64,000 bases of DNA, from assembly GCA_025201805.1 (NCBI GenBank), contig MU619269.1, positions 154,851 through 218,850 on the forward strand, written 5' to 3'. Positions within the stretch are counted from its first letter, which is position 1, and each line of letters opens with the position of its first letter. This stretch comes from Parasitella parasitica (taxonomy: Eukaryota; Mucoromycota; Mucoromycetes; Mucorales; Mucoraceae). The position numbers and the translations under genes were made by a program. This document shows positions 23,640-35,299 of the stretch, one piece after another. The notes under the pieces were generated by a model, which did not search any database, was not told where the DNA came from, and saw nothing but the letters and a program-made list of their open reading frames with translations.

Positions 23640-24101
23640 ATCATTAACTTGAACTTTTTCTTCAGAAACTGCAAAATGACAGTACATCATAAACAATAGC
23701 CCCTGGATCGTCATCAACGAGGTCCAATACGTGAGCTTTGTGTTTCTCTGTAAAATTGTTTGGGCGTCCTGGATTTCTGGTTGATTTTTTGATCAGCACT
23801 TCGCCAGTCTCTTTGTAGCTTCTTCACCAACGCTGAGCAATTCGTTCTTTGATACCTAATTCTCTCCCGACCACAGCGGCATACCTCTGTTCCCACAGGT
23901 AATTTGATCATACGATCGATGAACGTCGCCCTCTGATTAATGCTATAGTCAGCATTTGTCCTCTTTGAGGTAACTCTCACTGGATTTGAGGTAGTTGACG
24001 TTTTGTTTTCAATTGGTTGCTTTTCCCATGGCCTTTTTCTTCATATAAGAAGAAGGATTAACCAAAGTTTCGAGAACAATATTAAGATCATCAATAGTTG
24101 A
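23640..24101 (-). pseudogene. Tc1/mariner-like transposase relic A, N-terminal half
   Basis: A start at about 24101 (MSTIDDLNIVLETLVNPSS) leads, after a frameshift, into TSKRTNADYSINQRATFIDRMIKLPVG. Then come KKLQRDW and, near the left end, LVDDDPGAIVYDVL. These are the helix-turn-helix and linker blocks of Mucorales Tc1-like transposases. There are at least two frameshifts and several stops. Together with 20961-21469 it forms one minus-strand transposase gene split by element B. Confidence 0.5.
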
Positions 24102-24449
24102 CATGGCGTCTTCTATAAGATTATATATTAATTGATTGTTTTTATTATAAATGTTGTTTTGTCCATCTTCATGAATCCTTCATCACGTAAGGCTACAATA
24201 GACACATTTTATTCCTATGGGCAAGGAAAACGTATCTCTGATTGGGCAAAATTATGTTCGGTCAGGACAACATAATTTATTGGATCAACTGAATACCATA
24301 ATGGAATTAACTCGAATCCACTGCAAGGAATCCGACCCGGTCCTACATCCTTCATCCGGAACTTCAATGAACGAAAGCCTCTTTTTTTTTTGTTATAGAA
24401 TTTTTTCTCTTTTCTTGTTTAACGACACCCTCCCATCAACATCGACAGA
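24102..24449 (+). promoter_or_regulatory. Upstream region of the eIF3i gene
   Basis: About 350 bp between the transposase relic and the eIF3i start. A T/C-rich leader (ttttttttttgttat, ttttttctcttttcttg, 24381-24420) precedes the start codon. I see no clear TATA box. Confidence 0.4.
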
Positions 24450-25562
24450 ATGAGACCTATTTTGCTCCAAGGGCATACTAGAGCTTTGACTCAAATTAAA
24501 TACAACCGAGAAGGTGATTTACTTTTCTCTGTCTCCAAAGATAAAGTCGCAAATGTTTGGTACTCTCATAACGGTGAGCGTCTCGGCACATATGCTGGCC
24601 ATCTTGGTTCCGTTTGGGCCATTGATGTAAATGGTAAGTCTAAAAGTTTTGCCTTTGAAATATGTGCATGTTGAATTTACATGCTTCTTTGTAGCCAACT
24701 CGTCACTACTCGTCACTGGCTCTGCTGATAATACCTGTAAGTTATGGGAAGTTCAAACAGGTCGCTGTCTGAAGACATGGGAGTTCAAGACTGCTGTCAA
24801 GCGCGTTGAGTTCAGTCAGGATAATACCATGGTTCTGTGTGTCACTGAGGAACGTATGGGTTTCTCTGGTACTGTAACCGTTTACCCTGTCAACAGCGAT
24901 ATCAATGGCACTCGTAAGTTTTACCGATGAAGCGATAAAGTAAGGATTGACTTAACAAGGTGATGGTGTTGATTTTAGAGTCGGATATTCCTGTTGTTAC
25001 CATCACCAATAATGGAGGTTCCAAAGCCGTCGTTGCTGGCTGGACATGCTTAGATAAGTACATCATTACTGGCCATGAAGACGGCACCATCTGTCAGTGG
25101 GATTGGAAGGCAAATGAGAAGGTCAAGTCTATTCATTCTCATGAGAGTGTTTTATCCGACATGCAATTCAGCCCTGATCGCACATATTTCATCACCTCTT
25201 CCAAGGATAAGACGGCAAAGATCTTTGATTCATTCACCTTGGACGTCAAGAAATCATATTCTACTGACACACCTCTCAATTCAGCTGCTCTAACTCCTAA
25301 ACACCAGGAGTTTGTTGTTTTAGGTGGTGGTCAGGATGCCATGAATGTCACAACTACCTCTGCTAGACAAGGTAAATTCGAAAGTAGATTCTATCACAAG
25401 ATTCTTGAAGAGGAAGTCGGTCGTGTTCGAGGCCATTTCGGTCCTATCAATACCATTGCTGTCCACCCTGAGGGTACGAGTTATTCAAGTGGTGGTGAAG
25501 ATGGTTACGTCCGTGTCCATCATTTTGATCCTGATTACTTTACCTTTAAGCTCGAAATTTAA
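24450..25562 (+). CDS. TIF34: Translation initiation factor eIF3 subunit I
   Basis: Exons 24450-24633, 24695-24913 and 24979-25562 give 328 aa (introns of 61 and 65 nt). It is a seven-bladed WD40 protein over its full length: [31 protein letters not shown] at the N terminus, [60 protein letters not shown] and [26 protein letters not shown], ending FTFKLEI. These are diagnostic of eIF3i, which with eIF3b and eIF3g forms part of the eIF3 scaffold on the 40S subunit. It converges with the MBIP-like gene, with 66 bp between the stops. Confidence 0.96.
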
Positions 25563-25628
25563 GTACATTTTATATATACATAGTAGAATAAACCGAATAA
25601 GCTCATAAAAAGTATAATAATTTATTAA

Positions 25629-26669
25629 TTATGGATGAGAAGACTCAATCGTCTGTCTCGTAATGGATATATCCTTCTGTTTGTTCAACTGATCTATGAC
25701 AGCTCGTGTGAGCGAAGAATTTGCTCGGCCATGAGCTCGCAGTATCCGCTGCTGCGGCGCTGCTGTAGTAATTTGTGTTGAAACGTATGTATCCTCTTCC
25801 TCTTTTGATTTTTGCGGCTCTTCTGTATCGACCGTTGGTCTTGTAATATAGGTAACGGGCGGTGGTGGAGGGAAAGTACGATTAGGCTGATTAAAGTGCA
25901 CAGCTGCCCACGTAGGATGCTGTCGCTCGATTTCCATCAGTGTGTTTTCTAGAATTTTGATCCTCTCGAATACGGAGAACGATGGCCTTGCAGCAGGATT
26001 CAGCTTTACATTAAGGTGTTCTTCTATATTATTGAGTCTTTCTTCTGTATCTGCTGCAACTGCCATTTCTGCTGGATCGTCGGCTTTAGGCTTGTTGTTG
26101 AAAGCTAGCAAGGATCTCGCAATAGGGCCATCTTCGTTATTTACAATGTCAAACTTCATTTGAATATTGCGATTAATCTCTCTAGCGTCTGTCCTTGCAC
26201 ATGTAACATCATCAGCCTTAGGGTCATGTCTGCTCAAAAACTCAGTTCTATTGCTTTCGTCTAATTCATTTTGCTTTGCTTGGATAAATGTGTTGATTCT
26301 TTGCTCAACTTCTTGGGTGGTTGCTCTGATTTGGATTTGCTCTCCATCAAACCGCTTTACTCTCTCCTTTTCGTCTTCTTCTTGATCGTCATCGGAGCGT
26401 TTTCTCTTGGAGACAATCAAATTATCGTGTGCTTTATCGGGTTTGCCAACGACTTCTTCTCTAGCATCTACGTGTCTCTCGAGGGAAATTAAAAGCCTTT
26501 CTACTAGTGTTTCTATTTCCCCAGGCAATTTCTCTAATTGGCTCCGTGAGAGCACAACCAATTCTGATTCTAAGCATTCGCTGGTCTCTACAAGCCCTAT
26601 ATTTTTGAAGAAATGCGATATTTCTCTGTCCCAGGATAATGGCGCCTCAGTTGACATGGCAGAAAACAA
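25629..26669 (-). CDS. MBIP-like protein (MAP3K12-binding inhibitory protein 1 homologue)
   Basis: A single exon of 346 aa; the second Met (residue 5) is an equally good start. The middle part reads ATTQEVEQRINTFIQAKQNELDESNRTEFLSR and VTCARTDAREINRNIQ, then DTEERLNNIEEHLNVKL and SVFERIKILENTLMEIE. This matches metazoan MBIP, including the CARTDA block and the tandem coiled-coil ends. In animals MBIP belongs to the ATAC histone acetyltransferase complex and binds the kinase DLK. A fungal role is unknown. A basic stretch (KRKRSDDDQEEDEKERVKR) could be a nuclear signal. Confidence 0.75.
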   Translation of the reverse strand: MFSAMSTEAPLSWDREISHFFKNIGLVETSECLESELVVLSRSQLEKLPGEIETLVERLLISLERHVDAREEVVGKPDKAHDNLIVSKRKRSDDDQEEDEKERVKRFDGEQIQIRATTQEVEQRINTFIQAKQNELDESNRTEFLSRHDPKADDVTCARTDAREINRNIQMKFDIVNNEDGPIARSLLAFNNKPKADDPAEMAVAADTEERLNNIEEHLNVKLNPAARPSFSVFERIKILENTLMEIERQHPTWAAVHFNQPNRTFPPPPPVTYITRPTVDTEEPQKSKEEEDTYVSTQITTAAPQQRILRAHGRANSSLTRAVIDQLNKQKDISITRQTIESSHP

Positions 26670-26942
26670 GTTGCGAAGCTAGATCATTCTCCTTTCAACG
26701 ATAAAGAAGCTGTGAAAAAGAAAATTAAGCGTCACAGCAATCATGGATGTATGTAGAAGTAGCTGATATCTATGAAAAAAAAACATGCATCATATCAAAT
26801 AAAAAAGTATACAGTTATATGTCATTATTCAATGACATAATATCGTCAAGGAAACCGACTTTGATCAGGACACAGACTTGTGAAAATCCTTCAAGCTGTA
26901 GATGTCTTGGCAAGTCTGGTATTTTCAAAGCTCGCGCATAAA

Positions 26943-28961
26943 TTATTGGGCGTTTTTATTATTAGATGAACAATACAGCTGCTGCGTCTCTTCTTGTCTC
27001 TGCTGAGATACTTGTTCGTCTTGAACTAGTCTACCACTGACATGCTCATCAAACCGACCTAATGTCCATATCTGAGCAAATCTTTTAAACCTAAGAGCTT
27101 TAGGATCTTTAATAATGTAGAATTCTCCATCACACATGATGCATATAACATTCCTCTGCTTGTACTTGTTCTCAAACCAATTTTGCCACCATTTTTTATC
27201 TTGTTTTTTCAAAATTGTAGGTTCCCTAAAGACAATTTCAAAAGGGGATTCAAACTGACCGATGCGAGATACATGTTTCCGGATATTTGCAAGTTTCTTG
27301 ATGTAACTAATCATGTTCTCAATAGTGAACACTTCCATTTTTTTATCATTAGCCAGTTGAGGTGTCCAGTTTGCTGGATCTGTAGGGCCAGACCGATTCT
27401 CCACTGCCTCCAGGCCATATTTAGCTTCGCCCCAAAGATCAATTTCCCTACCCCTACCAGAAGTAAGTATATATTAAAATGCATGAAAAAAGCTGCTTTC
27501 TATATTGAATGCGTACATACCAAATGTGAGGGATATTTTGAATTACCAAATCAATAGGACGCTTTGTGATTTTGGGTATACCTTCTTGTGTATCATTTGC
27601 GTCTTTTATATCAGATTCAGGGACAGCCAGCACTGTTTGGTCTTTGTATTTGATTTTCTCTATGAAATGGGTGACGCTAGGAAATCTACGCCAAAATACC
27701 CACTTGGCGCTCTCAGACGTATAAATTCCCATATTCATCCACCTATTGCCTGCACGGTGCTTCTCAAAGCCGCTTCCAACATATCCCTGTACACCAATTG
27801 ACATGTAATTGCACATCTTTCGAACCATATGCGGATAAGTGCCTCGTTGTTCACGTTCATCAATCTCTAATACATCATGCCCGTCTTTACGCTGTGGGCC
27901 TGCTAATCTGACGTAGCCTCCTTCATGTGCCGAAAATTCAACTTGCCAAATGTCCAAGCGAGCAGCCTCTGACTTCTCCAATCGCTCGGTGATTAACTCT
28001 TCTAAATGCTGTAGACGTTTACCGAGTATATTGGAATGCCTGATAGTCCTGCCCCATCCAAGCACTTGGCTAAAGTCATTGCCGGTGCCAAATGGGATGC
28101 CTATTGAAAGAAACTGGTAAATAGGGTTAGGATAAACCGCTCCAATAGATCTTACATGAGAAAAAAATGTAGTCCAAATCGATATGATGATGAGCCAGCA
28201 TCTCAAACACACTCATCACAGTGCCATCTCCACCTGCACTCCATACATGGATGTGCCGAGTTCTGACTGTGCTGCTTATTTTATGGGCTTCTGAATCTTC
28301 TTGCTCCTGTGCATCTTGCAAAGACGGTAATTGACCATCTTTGGCCATTTGCTCCACAAGCTGTATACTTTCTACGCCTAGATTTCGATCCTCCTCATTC
28401 AATATATTATGTATTTCCACCTGGACGTGTGGAAACCTACGCAATCTAAAGTGCTGGATGGGAAGTTGTATGAGATCCTTGCCTTTGCAATCACCTGAAA
28501 GTGGATTAACAAAGATAAACAGGTATATGCTTGGCCTTCCTTCAGTCTTAGTATCTTGGAACCGAACAGAAGTATTCAGACGGCTTCCATCATGAGTCAT
28601 AGACGGCCGAACAAATTTCTTTTTCTCTTCGAGCAAATTTGGATGATTTACTATAGGTGAAGATGATGGAGGGCTCTCGTTATCCGCTGGTTTTGGTGGT
28701 AGAAGAGTAGTATTAACAGTGAGATGAATCGGAGACAACTCATTTACTATAGGTAATGAGCAGTATGAGTTAACATTCGCTTTTCGTGCTTTTCGTACCA
28801 TTCATATGCGTTTTTTTCAACGGCTTTATATCATTCCCCTCCTTTTTATGGTTGTTATTCTGTGGCAAATTATCATGCTTGCTATTTACTAAACTGTCAG
28901 AATTGACAACATCAGGTTCCTGTTTACCCATAAAAAAGCTTGGCAATATTACGCCGGGCAT
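26943..28961 (-). CDS. Diacylglycerol kinase (DAGK catalytic and accessory domains)
   Basis: Exons 28961-28799, 28746-28156, 28100-27521 and 27447-26943 (introns 52, 55 and 73 nt) give 612 aa. The catalytic domain starts IYLFIFVNPLSGDCKGKDL and has the nucleotide-binding HVWSAGGDGTVMSVFE motif. The join CIPFGTGNDFSQVLGWG restores the GTGNDF motif across an intron. The accessory domain follows (NYMSIGVQGYVGSGFEKHR, NRWMNMGIY, NIPHIW, GRFDEHVSGRLV-like end). Such enzymes phosphorylate diacylglycerol to phosphatidate and damp lipid signalling. There is no C1 domain or membrane segment, so how it reaches the membrane is unclear. The first 150 residues are polar and poorly conserved. The first intron is judged from frame and branch-point fit. 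Confidence 0.85.
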
Positions 28962-29346
28962 TTGTATTTCAACTTGAGAAAAGGCAATCCTCGAAAACTA
29001 GTCTGGTATATATACCTGAAAATCGATGCTGCTTGCAGTATTACATGCATTACATCATTCAACCACGGATAAATCGATAATAAAGGCCTAGTACATAAAG
29101 AAGAATAACCTCGATCCTTTGTAACACCTGTATATATACTCATAAATTTATATGGCCAAAAGGGAGACTCAAGACTTGTGCATAATAATACGATGATTCA
29201 CTGCGAGCATTCAATCATGGAAATCCATACCAAAGCGCAGAACACGGCGCATCTTGAAATTCCAGATAGTATTAGTTTTATGCGGTAATGGGCCCGGTTC
29301 TTTTTTTTTTTTTTTTTATTTATTTAGAAAAAAAAGCAACTCTACA
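28962..29346. promoter_or_regulatory. Divergent promoter region between the DAG kinase and the Siw14-like gene
   Basis: About 385 bp between the DAG kinase start (minus) and the Siw14-like start (plus). A T-rich run (29302-29317) followed by tttatttatttag and an A run lies just before the plus-strand start. An A/T-rich segment with tatatata (29007-29013, 29130-29137) could serve the minus-strand gene. Confidence 0.4.
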
Positions 29347-30179
29347 ATGGCAATCAGCGAAAAAGAGGAGAGGGAGCAGAGCTCAGTGATAATCACCCAA
29401 TACCAACGTGCAGACTATTCAAAGCACCACTACGACGCATGCTCTATTTGCTATACCAGACCAGGAATGCCACTTGTTCCGCCACTCAATTTCGCAATGA
29501 TAGCTTCAGGCGTATATCGCTCAGGACACCCAAACAAGCAGAATTTCGCGTTTTTAAGAAAGCTTGGATTAAAGACAATACTGTAAATTTTGGCCATTTC
29601 AAAAGAAATGCATTTATTTATTCTCATGTCTAGATATTTCGCAATGGAAGAATATCCTCCCGAAATGCAACATTTTGTCGAGCATGAAGGCATCGAGGTA
29701 TTACACTACCGCACTGAAGGCAATAAGGAGCCCTTTGTTGAAGTTAATCCTGAAGACATATCGCATGCGTTAGTGAAACTGTTGGATAACAGAAGTCATC
29801 CAGGTATACTGATTCATGTACGCTGAGAGCGTTAATTAACAGAGCATTGCAGTTCTTATCCATTGCTTGAAGGGGAAGGTAAATCAGGAATGCACATAAG
29901 CAAACGCATTACTAATCACATGCTGCTGTGATAGCATCGTATCGGTTGTTTGGTGGGATGTCTACGAAAAATCCAAAGATGGTCAATGACTTCAATATTT
30001 GACGAATATCGAAAGTTTGCAGGAACAAAAGTGCTTCCAGATCAAGAGGTAAATTACGTCAGTTTGTGTGCAGACAAAGATTTATACGAAATAATCGTCG
30101 TAAATGCATTCAGTTTATAGAAACGTTTGACCATGATTTGGTTCCATATGATCATCAACATCGACCTCGCTGGCTGTAA
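29347..30179 (+). CDS. SIW14: Siw14/Oca-type atypical dual-specificity phosphatase
   Basis: Exons 29347-29582, 29634-29803, 29853-29878, 29935-30048 and 30114-30179 give 203 aa. The N-terminal block PPLNFAMIASGVYRSGHPNKQNFAFLRKLGLKTIL and the downstream MQHFVEHEGIEVLHY match plant/fungal atypical phosphatases (PFA-DSP). The joined exons give [28 protein letters not shown], with the catalytic CX5R loop C-LKGKH-R. The usual loop in this family is CNKGKHRTGC, so Asn-to-Leu and Thr-to-Ile changes are present. Siw14 of yeast removes the beta-phosphate of 5-diphosphoinositol pentakisphosphate; activity here is inferred. The 26-nt third exon carries the catalytic cysteine and only makes sense with the GTATAC donor at 29804. 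Confidence 0.9.
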
Positions 30180-30324
30180 TTATTTTATCTGAAGACTCTT
30201 TGTACATTTTACACTCCTCTTCCAAATGGTTTATCAGCTTTTTTCTAAATATTTAATTAATTTTCTGAAATGTCTTTATCTCTTTTATGTTGTGTGTTTA
30301 CAAATGTGTTTATGATACAAAAAG

Positions 30325-32377
30325 TTATTCATCAGTTTTAGCGTTTGGCTTGTAAAAATGTTCTCCATCCTCTATTTGAGATGCATAGCGGATGGAAGAT
30401 CGATTATCTGGTTTTTGGAACTGTACAGCAGCCGAATTAGGTTCAAACGCAAGGTCTGTCATTGTTGACTCGCTATCCAATGCAGTACTGGCAGGGTCTA
30501 CAGCGTTGCTATGGTTTGCTTTTTTTGTCTTGATTTGCTTTCGTTTAAATATCACAATACTCAGCACAAGGAATATACCGCCTCCCAACTTGATTATCAA
30601 CAACGTTAGTTGATACAATAGAATATATCCAGACCTATTTACTCACTACTACAACACCTCCACTAACAACACCAGCAATTACTCCTGCTTTAATACGAGT
30701 TTCAGTCGAGACTTCATGTTCATTCCTCTCAACATTAGAGTTGGGATCGTGGTCTAATATGTTACCTATGGAGAAGATGAATATTTGTTTGTATGCTGCT
30801 GCCAGAAAAATCGAATTTTTACCTGTATTGTTTCTCACTCCACCGTTAGTGGACGATGTATTTCCTGATAGCCATGCCACATTGGCAGTATACTGGGTTA
30901 TCCATGACCAGCTTGAGGTGCTCAATATATTTACATCGTCAAAACCAGTGTTATCGCCACTTAGTCCAAAAGCCACGAGCATAAAGTTATCGACAAGATA
31001 CGCTGCATGTGTATATGTAAGCAGGCGTATTTAGATCACAAAGGCTCTTGTGTTTTAGATGAAAGCGTACCTTTATGATATCTTCTTGGTTTTGGTGGAA
31101 CGCCCTTGATAGACGGCGCAGTCCAGCGCATTGTACTTAGCTCTAGTATGAATACATCATTCATTTGGGTGTTTTTATCCTCTGGCATTCCACCACCAAA
31201 AACAATGACACTTTTGCCGTCAAGGCCTATGTGAAATTAAATGTACATTAGTATTCTAAATGTCATAAAAAAATCAAAAATATTGCATATATGACATGTG
31301 TGGCCATGAACATATAGACGTAAATATTTATACATGCTTACTAAGTACAGCTGAATGACCTCTACGAGGAGCAGGAATATTTCCACCAGCAGTGATAGTA
31401 ATCCATTGACTACTTGCAATGTCAAACAGTAGCAGAGAGCTCATTGATACAGGATTCAATGCAAGTTGCCCGGTTGGATCAGTAACATCATGTGAATAAA
31501 TTACTCCACCGATAATTAGAATGTATTTATTCGATATCATGGTTGCCGTGTGGTCAATTCTAGGTGGAGGGTTATTGTCAACGTGCGGATATGTCACAGT
31601 CCAGGTCTGTGTGTCGATAATCGTCCATGTATTGTAATAGATATTAGGTCCTCCATAGGTAGACATGTCACTATTTTTTTAGACTTTAGGTTCATGTATA
31701 TAACTATACATTGTTTTATATTTTACCTTAGACCTCCCCATAACCATACACGACCTTGATCATCTGACACTGCCGTATGTTGTTTCCTAATAGCATGAAA
31801 ATCTCTAGTTTTTTTTTGCATAATCGTCATAATGGTAATGTACCTTTGCACTGGCAGCTGCCCTTTGATAGCAGGCTTTACCCATGTATCTTGTAATGTG
31901 TCATAGTACGACACTGTCTGCTTTTTCGCGGCTGGTTCAAGGCGGTCGGATGTGCCTCCATCTACTAAGAAATTATGTGTGTTTGATAGATAAGAAGCAG
32001 CAAAAAACGAAATAGGCTGAACTTGATCTAATAATGTGTCCATGACAGACCAAGCAGGATCTGTTGTGTTCCATGACTGGTATAAATTCAATGAATGCAT
32101 TGAATTTGTTGAAATCCCTGATTCTAAAATCCCACCAAAACATACAAGTGCGCCCTTGAAAGTCAATAGTACACATTCTACTCTTTTTTAAATGACATTG
32201 TAATGATTTAGTTTACAAACATACACACAAAAACACAACTGTGAACTTGCCATTGGCCCATCTAGGTGAAGGCTTTACTGAGCTTTGTTGATCGATTTGA
32301 GCAACCACAGAGTAAATAATGGCTGCAAACAGAGATAATACGAAAAGACTGGATCTCAATCCATTTATCGCTACCAT
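30325..32377 (-). CDS. Kelch-repeat type I membrane protein
   Basis: Eight exons (32377-32251, 32177-31844, 31786-31727, 31670-31342, 31226-31071, 31002-30823, 30765-30647, 30588-30325) give 522 aa. A signal peptide (LRSSLFVLSLFAAIIYSVVAQ) leads a luminal or extracellular kelch propeller: LVCFGGILES, FLVDGGTSD, KQHTAVSDDQGRVWLWGGLSD, HTATMISNKYILIIGG, GHSAVLSLDGKSVIVFGGG and LVDNFMLVAFGLSGD. A single transmembrane segment (LGGGIFLVLSIVIF) is followed by a basic stop-transfer (KRKQIKTKK) and a roughly 60-residue polar cytoplasmic tail. The ligand is unknown; similar kelch membrane proteins are frequent in Mucorales. The first intron (32178-32250) starts with GC, the known GC-AG variant (GCAAGT). 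The summed exon length is an exact multiple of three. Confidence 0.85.
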
Positions 32378-32446
32378 TGAATATTGTATTAAATATGAAT
32401 CGACTGAATGGAAAAGAGAATAAGAAGAAGAAAAAGGGGGCAGAAA

Positions 32447-32456
32447 NNNNNNNNNN
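32447..32456. other. Assembly gap (10 N)
   Basis: Ten N bases directly precede a 32-nt A run (32457-32488). The gap probably marks an unresolved homopolymer, so the true length here is unknown. It lies upstream of the kelch gene and touches no coding sequence. Confidence 1.
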
Positions 32457-32488
<32 letters not shown>

Positions 32489-32494
<6 letters not shown>

Positions 32495-33766
32495 TTAAAA
32501 AAGATGAAATGTTGACAAAACGGCTTTTCTAAAATAATGAATTATTGCAAGGAAATTTCAAATGTTATACATAGTATCATTATGCTAATTTCTATTTGTA
32601 CACCTCGTTTATGCGTTTAATTCAACCCTCTTGTAAACTGTAGAGCCTCTGCAATGGTCAATATCCTGATATAAAATTTGCATTTAACCGTTACTTTTTT
32701 TTTTCGACATTGTTGATATGTAACAATATACATATCACAAATAATGATGCTATTCCATATAATTCAAAAAACTTCTTTTATACAAACATGGATGCATGCG
32801 ATGACAACAATATGCACGACACAGTATTACAAAATGAAAGTTAAAAGCGAACTTGAGCCGTGTCAAATTACCGAGATGCTGATTCTTATGGCGACAGTCT
32901 TGTGGGGATAGGCTGTACAGTACAAACATATCATATACGCTATATACGAATTCGTCCTCAATATGAATACACAGCAAAGTCATCTTGAAGTTCAATTCTT
33001 TTTTTTTTTTTTTTTGCTAATTGACTAAAAATCATCCATGTACAAATGATACAGCCACAGTATCATGGTAGCACAGCATTTTTCATTGCGTGCGGATTGT
33101 GGCAGATTAAAGGCTGGTATATAGACACAACAAGTGATTTCATTTTACTCAGTTGATATTCAATTATTGAAAGGGGGTAAGGACGATGATTAATAGTGTG
33201 TATCAAAATGAGAGATAGTCATTGGTATACATACGGTATGGACATTCAGTGTCAAGGGTTTTAATATCCCCTCCCTGTCTTGTGCCCATTTTGTATTGGC
33301 ATATTTACTCATGTAATACTGTGAGGACGTATATATTCAATTACATCAGTGTTTCCCGGAACAAGATACGAATAAAATAAAGATGCACATGCCCCCTTCT
33401 CTGAAAATTGGACAATTTTGAAATATTATTCAGTGTATAGGTGATAAGAGCTCTCCTATGTCTACATAATTGAATCACGCAGATTCGAAATATTGAGCCG
33501 AAATATCCATGATCACACCACCATGTACATGATGTTGCAACATCTTTTTTGCTTAGCTTGCAAGTGTGTATAATTAAGAAAGTAAACGCTTGATTTAGCT
33601 ATTTGTACCTACATGGACGGAAGCTCAAAATCGGTAGTTATCTAATCTTAATTTGATAACGATAACACGTAGTTTATGTAGATGTGAGGTTTAATTGTCA
33701 TTAATAAAATACAATAAAATAGTATTACATGATATATATAGAGTGATGTTTTGTGATATTTCGAGT
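32489..33766. other. Intergenic spacer
   Basis: About 1.3 kb between the kelch gene promoter and the 3' end of the arrestin gene. It is AT-rich, with a T run at 33000-33015. The small open frames show no family resemblance. I see no gene or repeat here. Confidence 0.45.
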
Positions 33767-35039
33767 TCAAATTGTCACAATTGGTGCTTGAGGAGTTGAC
33801 GAAGAGGCTTCTTCATAGCGTGGCGTATACTCCGGCAAATCTAAATCAACAGGAACAGCATCATCACCACCTCCACTTGTAATAGTATGCGGCTGATTAA
33901 ACGTTTCTGTGGAAATGACATTAGGCGTAGAAGATGCCAGAGACAAGACCGTATCTGACACATCAGAAGGGTAGTCTGTGATGATGATTGGAAACTCCAA
34001 TACGACAGGCTCAATATTCAATGCTGGCACTTTGGTAAAGTGCACAGTGAGTTTGCAGCGATGAGATATCTCCAAGAAGGGATCAAACTGATGGGTGTGG
34101 ATTGACTTGACATGAGGACTATTACTCAGAGGCATAGGTGTTCTGATAAAATGAGCTTCTGAGCTATTGGAAAACGAGGGCAAATGATAAATAGCAGGTG
34201 GGAATCTGGTGATAATCGGCGGTAGACTGTGTACGCCTTGTTTTGTGCTAAATCTGAATAAAATAGGATCCCACCATTAAAAAAAAAAAAAGATTGGATT
34301 GAAGGCACAGATGGAAAACATACCTGTATGTTTCAATTTCCTCGATACCGAGTTCGATTCTGTCCACTTCAACCCTTTCTTTTTCAACGTTGCAGCGGAA
34401 AGTAATAACGACTTCTCCTGACTCAATTGCAGTTGCTTTTGGGAGCTCTGCTGACCATTCAAACCACTCTTTTACACCTGAAAAATTCATAGTTGGGATC
34501 ATGGCACTAGGACTAGGCAAATAATGTCGATGCACGGTGACAATCTGATGAGTCCTGTACTTTTTGAAAAACGTGCCAGCAGACAGATTAGCAACTAACG
34601 TATATTCCACAAATGCATTCTTTGTTCTACAGCTGGCAGGTAGATGAAATGGCAGATGAAGGCCAAACTCAATAGATTCTTCTCCAGAAAAAATGAGCTC
34701 TTTTTCAACTTCGCAAACGGGCACTGTTGTCTGTATTTTCGTGGTGGCATTGGGATTGGCTGGATCATCCATATCACTCAGGTAATTCTCTCGTGGGAAT
34801 GCTGAACGAGGTGCATCTATGTCTATGCCTGCTTTGCCCAAGAATTGAAGGTTGACCCGTTGCCACTTGATTTTTCTGTCTTGAAAGATAACTTTTCCCA
34901 TCAACTTTGTTCGCACTTGAGACATTGGATTCTCTCTTGTCGCTGGGCCGATGAAATAGACAGGTGCATCGCTAACTTCTAAACGCACAGGAAGGTGTTT
35001 TTTTGAGGAAGCTGGCTCATTCGTAAATCGCTTCATCAA
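33767..35039 (-). CDS. Alpha-arrestin (arrestin-domain protein)
   Basis: Exons 35039-34324 and 34253-33767 (70-nt intron) give 400 aa. The arrestin N-domain shows LPVRLEVSDAPVYFIGP, GKVIFQDRKIKWQRVNLQFLGKA, GEESIEFGLHLPFHLPASC and AFVEYTLVANLSAG. The C-domain has GEVVITFRCNVEKERVEVDRIELGIEEIETYRF and LTVHFTKVPALNIEPVVLEFPIIITDYP. Alpha-arrestins bring Rsp5/NEDD4-type ubiquitin ligases to plasma-membrane transporters. The C-terminal tail has LPEYTPRYEE, an LPxY/PxY-like motif that could bind WW domains. Which cargo it serves cannot be told. Confidence 0.87.
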
Positions 35040-35299
35040 TTTTTTGCTTTTTTTGGTAATAAAAAGATATGAAAAAGAAGAAAGAGCATCGTAGACAGAG
35101 TATACTGAGAGTTTAAATACTCAATTCGTGTGACAGTGGTCAACCTAATAATTGGTACCTTTGTACGATGCTATGTTTGCTTTGTTGTGGAGTCACCACA
35201 TGGAATACAAGGTTTGAAGTCTTTGATTGGCGTAGCTAATGTGCCATGTATATTTCAGATGGCTCCTTTTACAGTGCAAGTCATCGTGTAAGTGTCGCT

